Source: an uncultured Aquimonas sp. (GTDB taxonomy: Bacteria; Pseudomonadota; Gammaproteobacteria; Xanthomonadales; Xanthomonadaceae). Taken from it: a stretch of 10,642 nucleotides of DNA. The stretch's first letter is position 1. Every line of letters starts with the position of its first letter. The notes below the pieces were generated by a model. The model was not told where the DNA came from and did no database searches. It saw only the letters and a program-made list of their open reading frames with translations. This document shows positions 1-7,717 of the stretch, one piece after another. Location of the stretch: contig CAMLOR010000100.1 in NCBI GenBank assembly GCA_946481615.1, forward strand, positions 1 to 10,642. Direction: 5' to 3'. The translations under genes were made by a program, and so were the position numbers.

Positions 1-209
1 TGATGGCGCTGCTCGACGAGCTGCACCAGGCCGGCTCCACCATCTGCATGGTCACGCACGATCCGCGCTATGCCGATTTCGCGCAGCGCAAGATCTTCAT
101 GTTCGACGGGCGCGTGGTGGACGAGGAGACGCTGCACCGGCTGCGGCAGGAAGAGGACCAGCGGCTCGATGCGCAGATCGCGCGGGCGCGCGATCGCGCC
201 ACGGTCTAG
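1..209 (+). CDS. ABC transporter ATP-binding protein, C-terminal end (ATPase A, partial)
   Basis: This is the 3' end of an ATPase gene whose start lies left of the window; about 68 codons are visible before the TAG at 207-209. The fragment contains the H-loop (switch) as MVTHD, with the histidine encoded at 57-59, preceded by the LLDELHQAGSTICMV segment that normally follows the D-loop in MacB/LolD-class ATPases. After it comes a short strand with the usual F-DGRVV ending and a charged tail rich in Arg, Glu, Asp and Gln. Walker A, the Q-loop, the signature and Walker B are all outside the window, so whether it is active cannot be judged. By family knowledge such a protein sits in the cytoplasm as a dimer and drives an FtsX/MacB-type permease. 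The downstream permease genes are its likely partners, although a 99-base gap with two hairpins separates them. The class call is firm; the partner assignment is inference. Confidence 0.88.
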   Translation, partial: MALLDELHQAGSTICMVTHDPRYADFAQRKIFMFDGRVVDEETLHRLRQEEDQRLDAQIARARDRATV

Positions 210-243
210 TCGTTCCCGCGAAAGGCGGGAACCCAGCGACTGT
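210..243 (+). repeat. REP-like palindromic element, copy 1
   Basis: Begins directly after the TAG of ATPase A. It contains a perfect 7-bp inverted repeat, TTCCCGC at 213-219 and GCGGGAA at 225-231, around a GAAAG loop, followed by CCCAGCGACT. It resembles the TTCCCGCGAAGGCGGGAA-type palindromes I know as abundant dispersed intergenic repeats in Xanthomonadales and some other proteobacteria. No T-run follows the hairpin, so it does not look like an intrinsic terminator. It could stabilise the 3' end of the ATPase A message or attenuate read-through; that is inference. Confidence 0.75.
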
Positions 244-264
244 AGGCACCACGCAAGAGCGAAT

Positions 265-296
265 GACACTGGATTCCCGCCTTCGCGGGAATGACG
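265..296 (-). repeat. REP-like palindromic element, copy 2 (inverted relative to copy 1)
   Basis: Holds a perfect 8-bp inverted repeat, ATTCCCGC at 273-280 and GCGGGAAT at 285-292, around a CTTC loop. Its reverse complement matches copy 1 over about 30 bases with one single-base length difference in the loop and a few substitutions, so the two copies form an inverted doublet about 21 bases apart. The right arm contains an ATG at 291 that is in frame with permease 1; because it lies inside the repeat it is unlikely to be the real start. The hairpin ends 3 bases before the Shine-Dalgarno sequence of permease 1. Confidence 0.78.
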
Positions 297-301
297 GAAA
301 G
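296..301 (+). promoter_or_regulatory. Ribosome binding site of permease 1
   Basis: GGAAAG lies 7 bases upstream of the ATG at 309 and decides that start over the in-frame ATG at 291, which has no purine-rich site at a proper distance and lies inside the palindromic repeat. The site abuts the repeat hairpin, so its accessibility may depend on whether the hairpin folds alone or pairs with copy 1. Confidence 0.65.
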
Positions 302-308
302 AACGAAG

Positions 309-2792
309 ATGATCGCCAATCTCCTGCAAGACCTGCGTTACAGCCTGCGCACGCTGGCCTCCAAGCCTTCGTTCGCCATCGTCGCGGTGCTCACGCTGGC
401 GCTGGGCATCGGCGCCAACACCGCCATCTTCTCGGTGATCCACGGCATGTACCTGCGCCCGCTGCCCTATCCCGGCGGCGAGCGGCTGGTGAGCGTCTAC
501 AACACGTACCCGAAGATGGATCTCGAGTACGCGGGCACCTCGATCCCCGACTATCTCGATCGCCGCCAGCACGCGCCTTCGCTCGAAGACCTCGCGATGT
601 ACACGGGCGCCAGCTACAACCTGGCCGACAGCGGTTCGACGCCCGAACGCCTGCAGGGGCAGCGCGTGACGCCGTCGTTCTTCACCACGCTGCAGGTGGC
701 GCCGGCGCTGGGACAGGCCTTCACCGACGCGCATGCCGTGCCCGGCCAGGACAAGGTGGCGGTGATCTCGCACGATCTGTGGGCCAATCGCTTCAACGCC
801 GATCCTTCCATCGTCGGGCGCGACGTGCGCCTCAACGGCGAGCCGTTCCGCGTGATCGGCGTGATGCCCGGGCACTTCGCCTTCCCGAATCCGCAGGTGC
901 AGGTGTGGGTGCCTTTCGCCCTCACGCCGGAGCAGATGAGCGACCAGGAGCGCGGCAACGAATATTCGAACTCGGTGGGGCGCCTGAAGCCCGGCGCGAC
1001 CGCCGAGTCGCTGAATCGCGAGATGGACACCATCGTCGCGCGCAACGTCGATCGGCTGGACTCGCCGCAGTTCAACGCGCGCGATTTCGTCGCGCGCACC
1101 GGCTTCACGGGCCGTGCCGTGAGCCTGCGCGAACAGCAGGTGGGCGAAGCCCGCACCATGCTGATCGTGCTGCAGGCCGCCGTCGGCATGGTGTTGCTGA
1201 TCGCCTGCGCCAACGTCGCCAATCTGATGCTGACGCGCGTGGTGGCGCGCCAGAAGGAGCTTTCGGTGCGCAACGCGCTGGGCGCCACGCGCTGGCGCAT
1301 CGCGCGCCAATTGCTGGTCGATGCGCTGGTGCTGTCGGGCATCGGCGGCCTGCTCGGGCTGGTGCTGGCCTACGCCAGCATCGGCGCGATGCCGGCGCTC
1401 GGCATCGGCTCCTCCACGGGTGCGGGCGACTACGCCTTCCGGCTCGACGGCGCGGTGCTGTTGTTCGCGCTGGGCGCGGCGGTGCTGGCCGGCGTGCTGG
1501 CGGCGGTGCTGCCGATGTATTCGCTGCTGCGCATGAACATCAACGACGTCATCAAGGAAGGCGGGCGCCTGGGCAGCGGCGGCCGCCGCGCGGCGGCTTC
1601 GCGCAACGTGCTGGTGATCGCGCAGATCGCGCTCGCCACCACGCTGCTGATCGGCGCGGGCCTCTTGCTCAAGAGCTTCAAGCAGCTGCAGGAGCAAAGC
1701 CCGGGCTTCGACAGCGGCGGCGTGCTCACCGCGCTGATTTCGCTGCCCGCCGGCAAGTATCCCGACGGGGCGGCGCAGACGCGCTTCTTCGACGAGGCGC
1801 TGCGCAGCCTGCGCGCGCTGCCCGGCGTGCAGGAGGCGGGCTTCGTGCAGGCGCTGCCGTTCAGCGGCAACAATTCGTCGGGTTCCTACAACATCGAGGG
1901 TTACAGCATCGGCGCGGACGACGCCTCGCCGCACGCGATGCAGCGCAACGTGGACGAGGGCTATTTCGCGGCGATGTCGATCCCGGTGCTGCAGGGACGC
2001 GCCTTCGGCAGCGCCGACGATGCCGGTGCCGGCCCGGTGGTGATCATCGACCGCGTCCTGGCCGACAAGTATTTCAAGGGCGCCGATCCGATCGGCAAGC
2101 GCATCACGCGCGACGACATCGCCGGCGATACCGATGGCGTCCCGCCGGTGTGGGCCACCGTGATTGGCGTGGTGGGCAGCATCAAGCACACCGAACTGAA
2201 GGAAGTCTCCGGCAAGGAAACCATCTACTGGCCGCTGCGCCAGGCGCCGCAGGCGCAGGGCGCCTTCGTCGTGAAGACCACGGCGGCGCCGGAGATGCTG
2301 ATCAAGCCGGTGCGCGACGCCATCCTGGCCATCGATCCGGAGCAGCCGCTGTTCGCGGTGCAGACGCTGGACGAGCGCATCGCGCTTTCGCTCAACCAGC
2401 AGCGTGCGCCGATGATGTTGCTGGCGCTGTTCGCCGGCGTGGCGCTGCTGCTTTCGGCGATCGGCATCTACGGCGTGCTGGCCTATTCGGTGGGGCAGCG
2501 CACCGGCGAACTCGGCGTGCGCATGGCCATCGGCGCCGGGCGGCCGCACATCCTCAAGCTGATCCTGCAGCATGGCGCGGTGCTCACCGTGGTGGGGCTG
2601 GTGCTGGGACTGATCGGTGCCTTCGCCGGCGGGCAGGCGATGCGCTCGCAGCTGTTCGGCGTGAGCGGCGCCGATCCGGCCATCTTCGCCCTGGTGACGG
2701 TGTTCCTGGCAGGCATCGCGATGTTCTCGTGCTGGCTGCCGGCGCGGCGCGCCACGCGCGTGGATCCCCTTGCTGCCCTGCGGCACGCGTGA
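309..2792 (+). CDS. MacB/FtsX-type ABC transporter permease with duplicated halves (ADOP family), permease 1
   Basis: Predicted inner-membrane permease of 827 residues, the usual size for ADOP proteins. The N-terminus carries the family signature [14 protein letters not shown] followed by TM1 (about 22-45) with [13 protein letters not shown] and then LRPLPY. The first MacB-like periplasmic domain spans about 46-285 and includes DPSIVGR near 165. TM2 (about 288-310, [11 protein letters not shown]), TM3 (335-360) and TM4 (381-408) complete the first half. TM5 (433-457), a second periplasmic domain with [13 protein letters not shown] and ADPIGKR, and TM6-8 (698-726, 757-776, 790-815) form the second half, ending in DPLAALRHA. 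Both cytoplasmic loops keep the E-x3-R-x2-[IL]-G-A motif ([10 protein letters not shown] and [10 protein letters not shown]) expected at the ATPase contact. One polypeptide thus equals a MacB transmembrane dimer without its ATPase domain. The start at 309 is chosen for its ribosome binding site. The substrate is unknown; MacB relatives export peptides, macrolides or lipids by mechanotransmission. Confidence 0.92.
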   Translation: MIANLLQDLRYSLRTLASKPSFAIVAVLTLALGIGANTAIFSVIHGMYLRPLPYPGGERLVSVYNTYPKMDLEYAGTSIPDYLDRRQHAPSLEDLAMYTGASYNLADSGSTPERLQGQRVTPSFFTTLQVAPALGQAFTDAHAVPGQDKVAVISHDLWANRFNADPSIVGRDVRLNGEPFRVIGVMPGHFAFPNPQVQVWVPFALTPEQMSDQERGNEYSNSVGRLKPGATAESLNREMDTIVARNVDRLDSPQFNARDFVARTGFTGRAVSLREQQVGEARTMLIVLQAAVGMVLLIACANVANLMLTRVVARQKELSVRNALGATRWRIARQLLVDALVLSGIGGLLGLVLAYASIGAMPALGIGSSTGAGDYAFRLDGAVLLFALGAAVLAGVLAAVLPMYSLLRMNINDVIKEGGRLGSGGRRAAASRNVLVIAQIALATTLLIGAGLLLKSFKQLQEQSPGFDSGGVLTALISLPAGKYPDGAAQTRFFDEALRSLRALPGVQEAGFVQALPFSGNNSSGSYNIEGYSIGADDASPHAMQRNVDEGYFAAMSIPVLQGRAFGSADDAGAGPVVIIDRVLADKYFKGADPIGKRITRDDIAGDTDGVPPVWATVIGVVGSIKHTELKEVSGKETIYWPLRQAPQAQGAFVVKTTAAPEMLIKPVRDAILAIDPEQPLFAVQTLDERIALSLNQQRAPMMLLALFAGVALLLSAIGIYGVLAYSVGQRTGELGVRMAIGAGRPHILKLILQHGAVLTVVGLVLGLIGAFAGGQAMRSQLFGVSGADPAIFALVTVFLAGIAMFSCWLPARRATRVDPLAALRHA

Positions 2793-2796
2793 CGCC

Positions 2797-5301
2797 ATGA
2801 GCGTATTCGCCGATCTGAAGTACGCGCTGCGCGGTCTGGTCGCGCGGCCGCTGTTCGTGCTGATCGCCGTGACGAGCCTGGCGCTCGGGATCGGCGTCAA
2901 CACCGCGATCTTCTCGCTGTTCCATCAGGTCGTGCTGCGGCCGTTGCCGGTGCCGGCGCCGCAGGATCTGGTGAACCTCTCCGCGGGCGGGCCGCGCAGC
3001 GGGCAGAGCTCGAACAACAATGCCGGGCCGATGCAGCAGATCTTCAGTTACCCGATGTTCCGTGATCTCGAGCGCGGGCAGACGGTGTTCGCCGGGCTCG
3101 CGGCGCATCGCTACTACGACGCGAACGTCGCCTACGAAGGGCAGACACGCAGCGGCAGCGCGATGTTCGTGTCGGGTCAGTACTTTTCCACGCTCGGCGT
3201 GGCGGCCGCGCACGGCCGGTTGCTCGAGCCCGGCGACGACGCCACGCTCGACGGCGCGCCCGTCGCGGTGCTCGGGCATGCGTACTGGAAGAACGAACTG
3301 GGCGGCGATCCCGACATCGTGGGGCGCAACGTGCTGGTCAACGGCCAGCCGCTGACGGTGGTGGGCATCGCGCCGGAAGGCTTTTCCGGGACGACCTTCG
3401 GCGTTCGCCCGCTGGCCTACGTGCCGCTGTCGATGCGCTGGGCGCTCGATCCGCAGGCGCGGCGCGACCATGAGACGCGCACCTCGTACTGGCTCTACGC
3501 CTTCGCGCGCCTGGCGCCCGGCACGACGCGCGAGGCAGCCCAGACCGGCATCAATGCCGTGTTCCAGCCGATCCGGCGCAATGTCGAGGCACCGCTGCAC
3601 GCGGCGCTGGCGCGCGGCGGCGACACCTCGGCCTACGACAATGCGCGCATCGAACTGCTCGAAGGCGCGCGCGGCCAGAGCTTCGCGCCCGAAAGCGCGG
3701 GCAAGCCGCTGGCGATGCTGCTCGCGACCTCGGCCCTGGTGCTGCTGATCGCCTGCCTCAACATTGCCAACCTGATGCTGGCGCGCGGTTCGGCCCGCGC
3801 CGGCGAATTCGCGCTGCGTGCCTCGATCGGTGCCAGCCGCCGGCGCCTGTTGCGGCAGACGCTGGCCGAAGCGGCGTTGATCGGCGCGTTCGGCGCGATC
3901 GTCAGCCTGCCGCTGGCGCTGTTCACGCTGCGCGCGCTGGTGTCGGTGCTGCCGATGAGCGCGGCTTCCCTGTTCTCGCTTTCGCTCGATCCCGCTGCGC
4001 TGTGGTTCACCGGTGCGGTGGCGGTCGCGACGGTGCTGCTGTTCGGCATGCTACCGGCGCTGCAGCTGGCGCGCGTGCAGCCGATCACCGCCTTGCGCGG
4101 CGAATCGGCGCAGGCCAGCGGCGGCAAGGCCGCTTCGCGTTTCCGCTCGGGGCTGGCGGTGGCACAGGTCGCGTTCTCGATGCTGGCGCTGGTGCTGGCG
4201 GGACTGTTCACGCAGTCGCTCGCGAATCTGCGCGCGGTCGATCTGGGCCTGCAGGTCGAATCGATCGCCACCTTCCGGCTGGCGCCGCAACGCAACGGCT
4301 ACGAAGCCGAGCGCGCGCTGCAGTTCTTCGCCCGGCTCGAGGAAACGCTGGCCGCCTTGCCTGGCGTGCAGCAAGCCAGCGCCTCGCTGGTGCCGGTGCT
4401 CGGCAACAGCTCCTGGGGCCGCGGCGCGTGGGTGCAGGGCGTGGCGGAACTCGACGATTCGCACTCGCTGTACAACGAAGTCGGGCCGGGCTTCTTCGAT
4501 GCCTTCGGCATTCCGCTGCTGGCCGGCCGCGGGTTCGACACGCGCGACATCGCCGGCGCGCCGCCGGTGGCGATCGTCAATCGCGCCTTCCTGCAGAAGT
4601 ACGGGCTCGGGCCCGAAGCCGTGGGCAGGCGCATGTCGAGCAACGGACCTGAAAACTTCGAGCTGGAGATCGTCGGCGTGGTCGCCGACACCGCCTACAA
4701 CTCGGTGCGCGACGGTCAGCCCGCGCTGTTCTACCTGCCCTGGCGCCAGAACACCGCGCCGGGCGAGATGAATTTCTACGTGCGCTCGACGCTCGATCCG
4801 GCCGTGTTGCTGCCGCAGTTGCGCGAGGCCGTGCGCGAACTCGATCCCGCGCTGCCGGTGGAAGAACTGCGCACGCTGCCGGAGGTGATCGACGCCGGCC
4901 TGGGCGCGGAGCGCTTCGTCGGTTCGCTCTCCGCAGCGCTGGCCGCGCTCGCGACGGTGCTGGCGGCGCTCGGGTTGTACGGCGTGCTCTCGTACACGCT
5001 GGCGCGACGGCTGCGCGAACTCGGCCTGCGCCTGGCGCTCGGCGCCGCGCCGCAGCGCCTGCGCGCGATGGTGCTGCGACAGGTCGCGCAGATGACCGCG
5101 CTGGGCGCCGCCATCGGCCTGCTCGCGGCGCTGGGCGCGGGACGTGCGGCGCAGTCGCAACTCTTCGGACTGCAGGGCCACGATCCCTTCGTGCTCGGCG
5201 TGGCCACTTTCCTGCTCGTGCTGGTGGCGTTCGCCGCCGGCTACGGGCCGGCGCGTCGCGCGTCGCGCATCGATCCGATGGCGGCATTGCGCCACGAATG
5301 A
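2797..5301 (+). CDS. MacB/FtsX-type ABC transporter permease with duplicated halves (ADOP family), permease 2
   Basis: Predicted 834-residue inner-membrane permease, the longest of the four. It starts 4 bases after the stop of permease 1 with no strong Shine-Dalgarno, so translation is probably coupled; an in-frame ATG at 2770 would overlap permease 1 and add nine residues outside the family pattern. Signature LKYALRGLVARPLF and TM1 with LALGIGVNTAIFS (about 20-45) are canonical. The first periplasmic domain (about 46-305) has an Asn/Gly/Ser-rich insert near 67-78 and DPDIVGR near 171. TM2 307-330, TM3 355-385, TM4 398-422, TM5 451-473. The second periplasmic domain has FFDAFGIPLLAGRGF and a KYGLGPEAVGRR motif; TM6-8 lie at about 707-732, 763-784 and 797-818, ending DPMAALRHE. 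Cytoplasmic loop motifs EFALRASIGA and ELGLRLALGA are intact. It is likely a functional full-size permease; substrate unknown. Confidence 0.92.
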   Translation: MSVFADLKYALRGLVARPLFVLIAVTSLALGIGVNTAIFSLFHQVVLRPLPVPAPQDLVNLSAGGPRSGQSSNNNAGPMQQIFSYPMFRDLERGQTVFAGLAAHRYYDANVAYEGQTRSGSAMFVSGQYFSTLGVAAAHGRLLEPGDDATLDGAPVAVLGHAYWKNELGGDPDIVGRNVLVNGQPLTVVGIAPEGFSGTTFGVRPLAYVPLSMRWALDPQARRDHETRTSYWLYAFARLAPGTTREAAQTGINAVFQPIRRNVEAPLHAALARGGDTSAYDNARIELLEGARGQSFAPESAGKPLAMLLATSALVLLIACLNIANLMLARGSARAGEFALRASIGASRRRLLRQTLAEAALIGAFGAIVSLPLALFTLRALVSVLPMSAASLFSLSLDPAALWFTGAVAVATVLLFGMLPALQLARVQPITALRGESAQASGGKAASRFRSGLAVAQVAFSMLALVLAGLFTQSLANLRAVDLGLQVESIATFRLAPQRNGYEAERALQFFARLEETLAALPGVQQASASLVPVLGNSSWGRGAWVQGVAELDDSHSLYNEVGPGFFDAFGIPLLAGRGFDTRDIAGAPPVAIVNRAFLQKYGLGPEAVGRRMSSNGPENFELEIVGVVADTAYNSVRDGQPALFYLPWRQNTAPGEMNFYVRSTLDPAVLLPQLREAVRELDPALPVEELRTLPEVIDAGLGAERFVGSLSAALAALATVLAALGLYGVLSYTLARRLRELGLRLALGAAPQRLRAMVLRQVAQMTALGAAIGLLAALGAGRAAQSQLFGLQGHDPFVLGVATFLLVLVAFAAGYGPARRASRIDPMAALRHE
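5298..5301 (+). other. ATGA stop-start overlap between permease 2 and permease 3
   Basis: The TGA of permease 2 (5299-5301) overlaps the ATG of permease 3 (5298-5300). No convincing Shine-Dalgarno precedes this ATG, so permease 3 is probably translated by ribosomes terminating on permease 2, which would tie their amounts together. Confidence 0.8.
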
Positions 5302-7709
5302 ACGCCGCCGCTCTCATCGCCGCCCTGTGGAGAGCGCTGCGCCGACTGGCGCGCACGCCCGGCTTCACGCTCACCGTCACCGGCCTGCTGGCGGTGGCGC
5401 TGGCGGCGCTGCTGACGCTGGGTTCGGCCGCCTGGTCGCTGCTCGGCCGGCCGCTGCCGTACGCGCACGCCGAACGTCTCGTGGTGGTGCAGGGATTCGC
5501 GGCGCAGATGCAGGCCTCGATCGGCTTCGCGCCCGGCCTGCTCGCGGACTTGGCGGCGCTGCCGGGCGTCGAGGGCGTCGGCGCCTACGACTACGCGCCC
5601 GATCTCTTCGACGCCCAGGGCGGCCGCTTCCGCAACGTGCGGATCGAGCCGCGTCTGGTCGAACTGCTGGGCGGCACGCCGCAGCTCGGCCGCTTGTTGC
5701 GCACCGACGATGCGGCCGATGCGGTGGTGCTTTCCGACGCCGCGTGGCGCGGGCGTTTCGGTGCCGATCCGGGCATCGTCGGGCGCAGCCTGGATTTCGA
5801 CGGCACGCCGCTGCGCGTGGTCGGCGTGCTGGCGCCCGGACTGCGCTTTCCCGAACGCGATACGGCCTTGTGGCGGCCGCTGGCGTTGAAGCCGGCGCAG
5901 CTGGCCGGCACGGAAGCCTTCGGCTTCGGCGCGGTGCAGGCGGTGGCGCGGCTGGCGCCGGGCGCCGATCTCGCCGTGGTGCGCGAGGCGGTGTCCACGC
6001 GTCTGGCCACGCGGCCGGAACTCGATGCGATGAGCAAGTTCATGGGCCTCGAGCTGCGCACGACCTCGCTGCGCGAATGGTGGGATGCCGGCCGCTCCTC
6101 GATGCTGGCGTTGCTCGCCGCCGCCGGCGCGGCCTTGTTGTTGCTGTTGCTGGCCAATGTCGGTTCGCTGTGGCTGGCGCGTTGCCTCGGACGAGCGCGC
6201 GAACTGGCCGTGAGCAGCGCGCTTGGCGCCGGTGCCGGGCGATTGGCGCTGGAACTGGCCGGGGAAGTGGTGCTGGTGTCCGCCGCCGCCGTCGCGCTGG
6301 CGCTGCTCGCGGTGACGCCCGGGCTGTACGCGCTCGAAGCGCTGGGCGTGCTCGACGCGGCGCGGCCGCAGTTGCCGGCGCTCGATGCCGGCACGCTGGC
6401 GCTCGGCGGCGCGGCCTTCGCGCTGCTGGTGGTCACGCTTTCGATACCGCCCGTGCTGGTGGCGCGCCAGCCGCAATCGCTGGCCTTGCTGGGGCAGGGC
6501 AGTCGTGCCGCGGGCGGACGCGCGGCGCAGCGCGCGCGCCGCTTGCTCGTGGCGTTGCAGGTGGGGCTGGCCGTGAGCCTGCTGTGCGGCGCGGGCCTGC
6601 TCACGCGCAGCCTGTGGAAGTTGCTCGAGCAGGACGTGGGTTTCCAGCCGCAGGGCATGAGCCTGGCACTGGTGGAAGCGCGTCGCCACGGTGAAGTCGC
6701 GGAGCGACGCGGCGACGCCGCCGGCGCAGCCGCGCTCGCGGCCCTGCGCGATGCGCTGGCCGGCATGCCGGGCGTGCAGCACGTGGCCGCGGCGAACGCG
6801 CCGCCGTTCTCCTTCAGCGAATCGGTGGCTTCGGCCCGCCTCGACGATGCCGCGGGCAGCGATGTACGCGTGCATCAGCGCGACGTCGGCCGCGACTATT
6901 TCGCGGCGCTGGGGATGCCGCTGCTGCGCGGCCGAGATCTCGCGGCGGGCGACGAAGCCCGCGAGGGCGGCGGCGCGATCGTCGACCAGCGCTTCGCCGA
7001 TCTGCACTTCGCCGGCCGCGATCCGCTCGGCGAGCGGATCGGCGAGGCCGGCGACGAAGCCGTGCGCTGGCGCCGCGTCGTGGGCGTAGTGCCCACGGTG
7101 CGGCACGCCAGCCTCTCCGCGCAGAGCGAACAGGGCACCCTGTACCGTTTCGATGCGCAGCCCGATCTCGGCTTCGGGCGTGCCTTCCTCGTGCTGCGCG
7201 CCGATCTGCCGGCCGACGAACTCGCGCGCCGCGTGCGCGAGGCCGCGGCCGCCCACGGCCTGCGCGCCACCGAAGTGGTGTCGATGCCGCAGCGGCTGCG
7301 CGAAACCCTGGCCGTACGGCTGCCGATGATGGGACTCACCGCGGCCTTCGCCGTGCTGGGCACGCTGCTCGCGGCCGTCGGCTTGTTCGCGCTGGTGAGT
7401 TTCGCCGTGCACAGCCGCCTGCCGGAATTCGGCATCCGCCTCGCGCTCGGCGCGCCGCCGCGCCGGCTGCAGGGCCTGGCCCTGCGCGAAGGCCTGCGTG
7501 CCGCGCTGCCCGGGCTGGCACTGGGCGCCTTCGGAGCATTCGCGGCCGGCCGCCTGCTGGCGGCGCGGTTGTTCGAGGTTTCTGCCGTCGATCCGGTCAC
7601 GCTGGCCGCGGTCGCGGCCGGTGCCTTGCTGCTCGTGCTCGGCGCTTGCGCCGGTCCGGCGCGGCGCGCGGCCCGGCTCGATCCGGCTTCCACCCTGCGG
7701 CACTACTAG
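5298..7709 (+). CDS. Divergent MacB/FtsX-type ABC transporter permease with duplicated halves (ADOP-like), permease 3
   Basis: Predicted 803-residue inner-membrane permease, the shortest and most divergent of the four. The N-terminal LRRLARTPGF signature is kept, but TM1 reads AVALAALLTLGSAAWSLLG, without the G-x-N-T-A-I-F-S motif of permeases 1 and 2. The first periplasmic domain (about 47-265, with DPGIVGR near 157) is shorter than in its neighbours. TM2 (268-294) keeps only ANV of IACANVANL. The following loop is ELAVSSALGA: the motif arginine is Ser306. TM3 320-345, TM4 368-388, TM5 415-436. The second half looks regular: YFAALGMPLLRGR and RDPLGER in the periplasmic domain, TM6-8 at about 674-702, 735-756 and 767-788, loop EFGIRLALGA intact, end DPASTLRHY. 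The reading frame is open throughout, so it is not a pseudogene. It may be a regulatory or asymmetric partner rather than a complete transporter; that is inference. Confidence 0.88.
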   Translation: MNAAALIAALWRALRRLARTPGFTLTVTGLLAVALAALLTLGSAAWSLLGRPLPYAHAERLVVVQGFAAQMQASIGFAPGLLADLAALPGVEGVGAYDYAPDLFDAQGGRFRNVRIEPRLVELLGGTPQLGRLLRTDDAADAVVLSDAAWRGRFGADPGIVGRSLDFDGTPLRVVGVLAPGLRFPERDTALWRPLALKPAQLAGTEAFGFGAVQAVARLAPGADLAVVREAVSTRLATRPELDAMSKFMGLELRTTSLREWWDAGRSSMLALLAAAGAALLLLLLANVGSLWLARCLGRARELAVSSALGAGAGRLALELAGEVVLVSAAAVALALLAVTPGLYALEALGVLDAARPQLPALDAGTLALGGAAFALLVVTLSIPPVLVARQPQSLALLGQGSRAAGGRAAQRARRLLVALQVGLAVSLLCGAGLLTRSLWKLLEQDVGFQPQGMSLALVEARRHGEVAERRGDAAGAAALAALRDALAGMPGVQHVAAANAPPFSFSESVASARLDDAAGSDVRVHQRDVGRDYFAALGMPLLRGRDLAAGDEAREGGGAIVDQRFADLHFAGRDPLGERIGEAGDEAVRWRRVVGVVPTVRHASLSAQSEQGTLYRFDAQPDLGFGRAFLVLRADLPADELARRVREAAAAHGLRATEVVSMPQRLRETLAVRLPMMGLTAAFAVLGTLLAAVGLFALVSFAVHSRLPEFGIRLALGAPPRRLQGLALREGLRAALPGLALGAFGAFAAGRLLAARLFEVSAVDPVTLAAVAAGALLLVLGACAGPARRAARLDPASTLRHY

Positions 7710-7712
7710 GAG
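7708..7712 (+). promoter_or_regulatory. Ribosome binding site of permease 4, overlapping the permease 3 stop
   Basis: AGGAG overlaps the TAG of permease 3 (7707-7709) and lies 5 bases before the ATG at 7718. It is the best Shine-Dalgarno of the permease genes and fixes this start against an in-frame ATG at 7646 inside permease 3, which would add 24 residues unlike the family N-terminus. Permease 4 may therefore be initiated independently and more strongly than permeases 2 and 3. Confidence 0.85.
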
Positions 7713-7717
7713 CTTCC

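Noticed and set aside
210..296. Rho-independent terminator after ATPase A
   Set aside because: The GC-rich hairpins are there, but neither is followed by a T-run, and the pair matches a REP-like doublet better.
210..308. Promoter for the permease genes
   Set aside because: I see no convincing -35/-10 pair in this 99-base gap, most of which is occupied by the two palindromes.
291..311. ATG at 291 as the start of permease 1
   Set aside because: It lies in the arm of the repeat, lacks a suitably placed ribosome binding site, and adds MTERTK, which is unlike the family N-terminus; the ATG at 309 has GGAAAG 7 bases upstream.
263..2800. Open frame of 845 codons on the + strand, shifted by one base from permease 1
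   Set aside because: It covers the whole of permease 1 in another frame and translates to Arg/Ala/Gly-rich low-complexity sequence; a high-GC artefact.
4051..5295. Open frame of 414 codons on the - strand opposite permease 2
   Set aside because: Arg/Gln/His-rich shadow frame without motifs, fully inside a well-supported permease gene.
5241..7703. Open frame of 820 codons on the - strand opposite permease 3
   Set aside because: It is exactly in register with the sense codons, so it stays open only because permease 3 does not use TTA, CTA or TCA. Its translation is a monotonous Arg/Ala/Gln/His/Gly mix with no domain or membrane pattern.
5298..7709. Permease 3 as a pseudogene
   Set aside because: Motifs are diverged, but the frame is open over all 803 codons, the second half is regular, and both junctions with its neighbours are tight.
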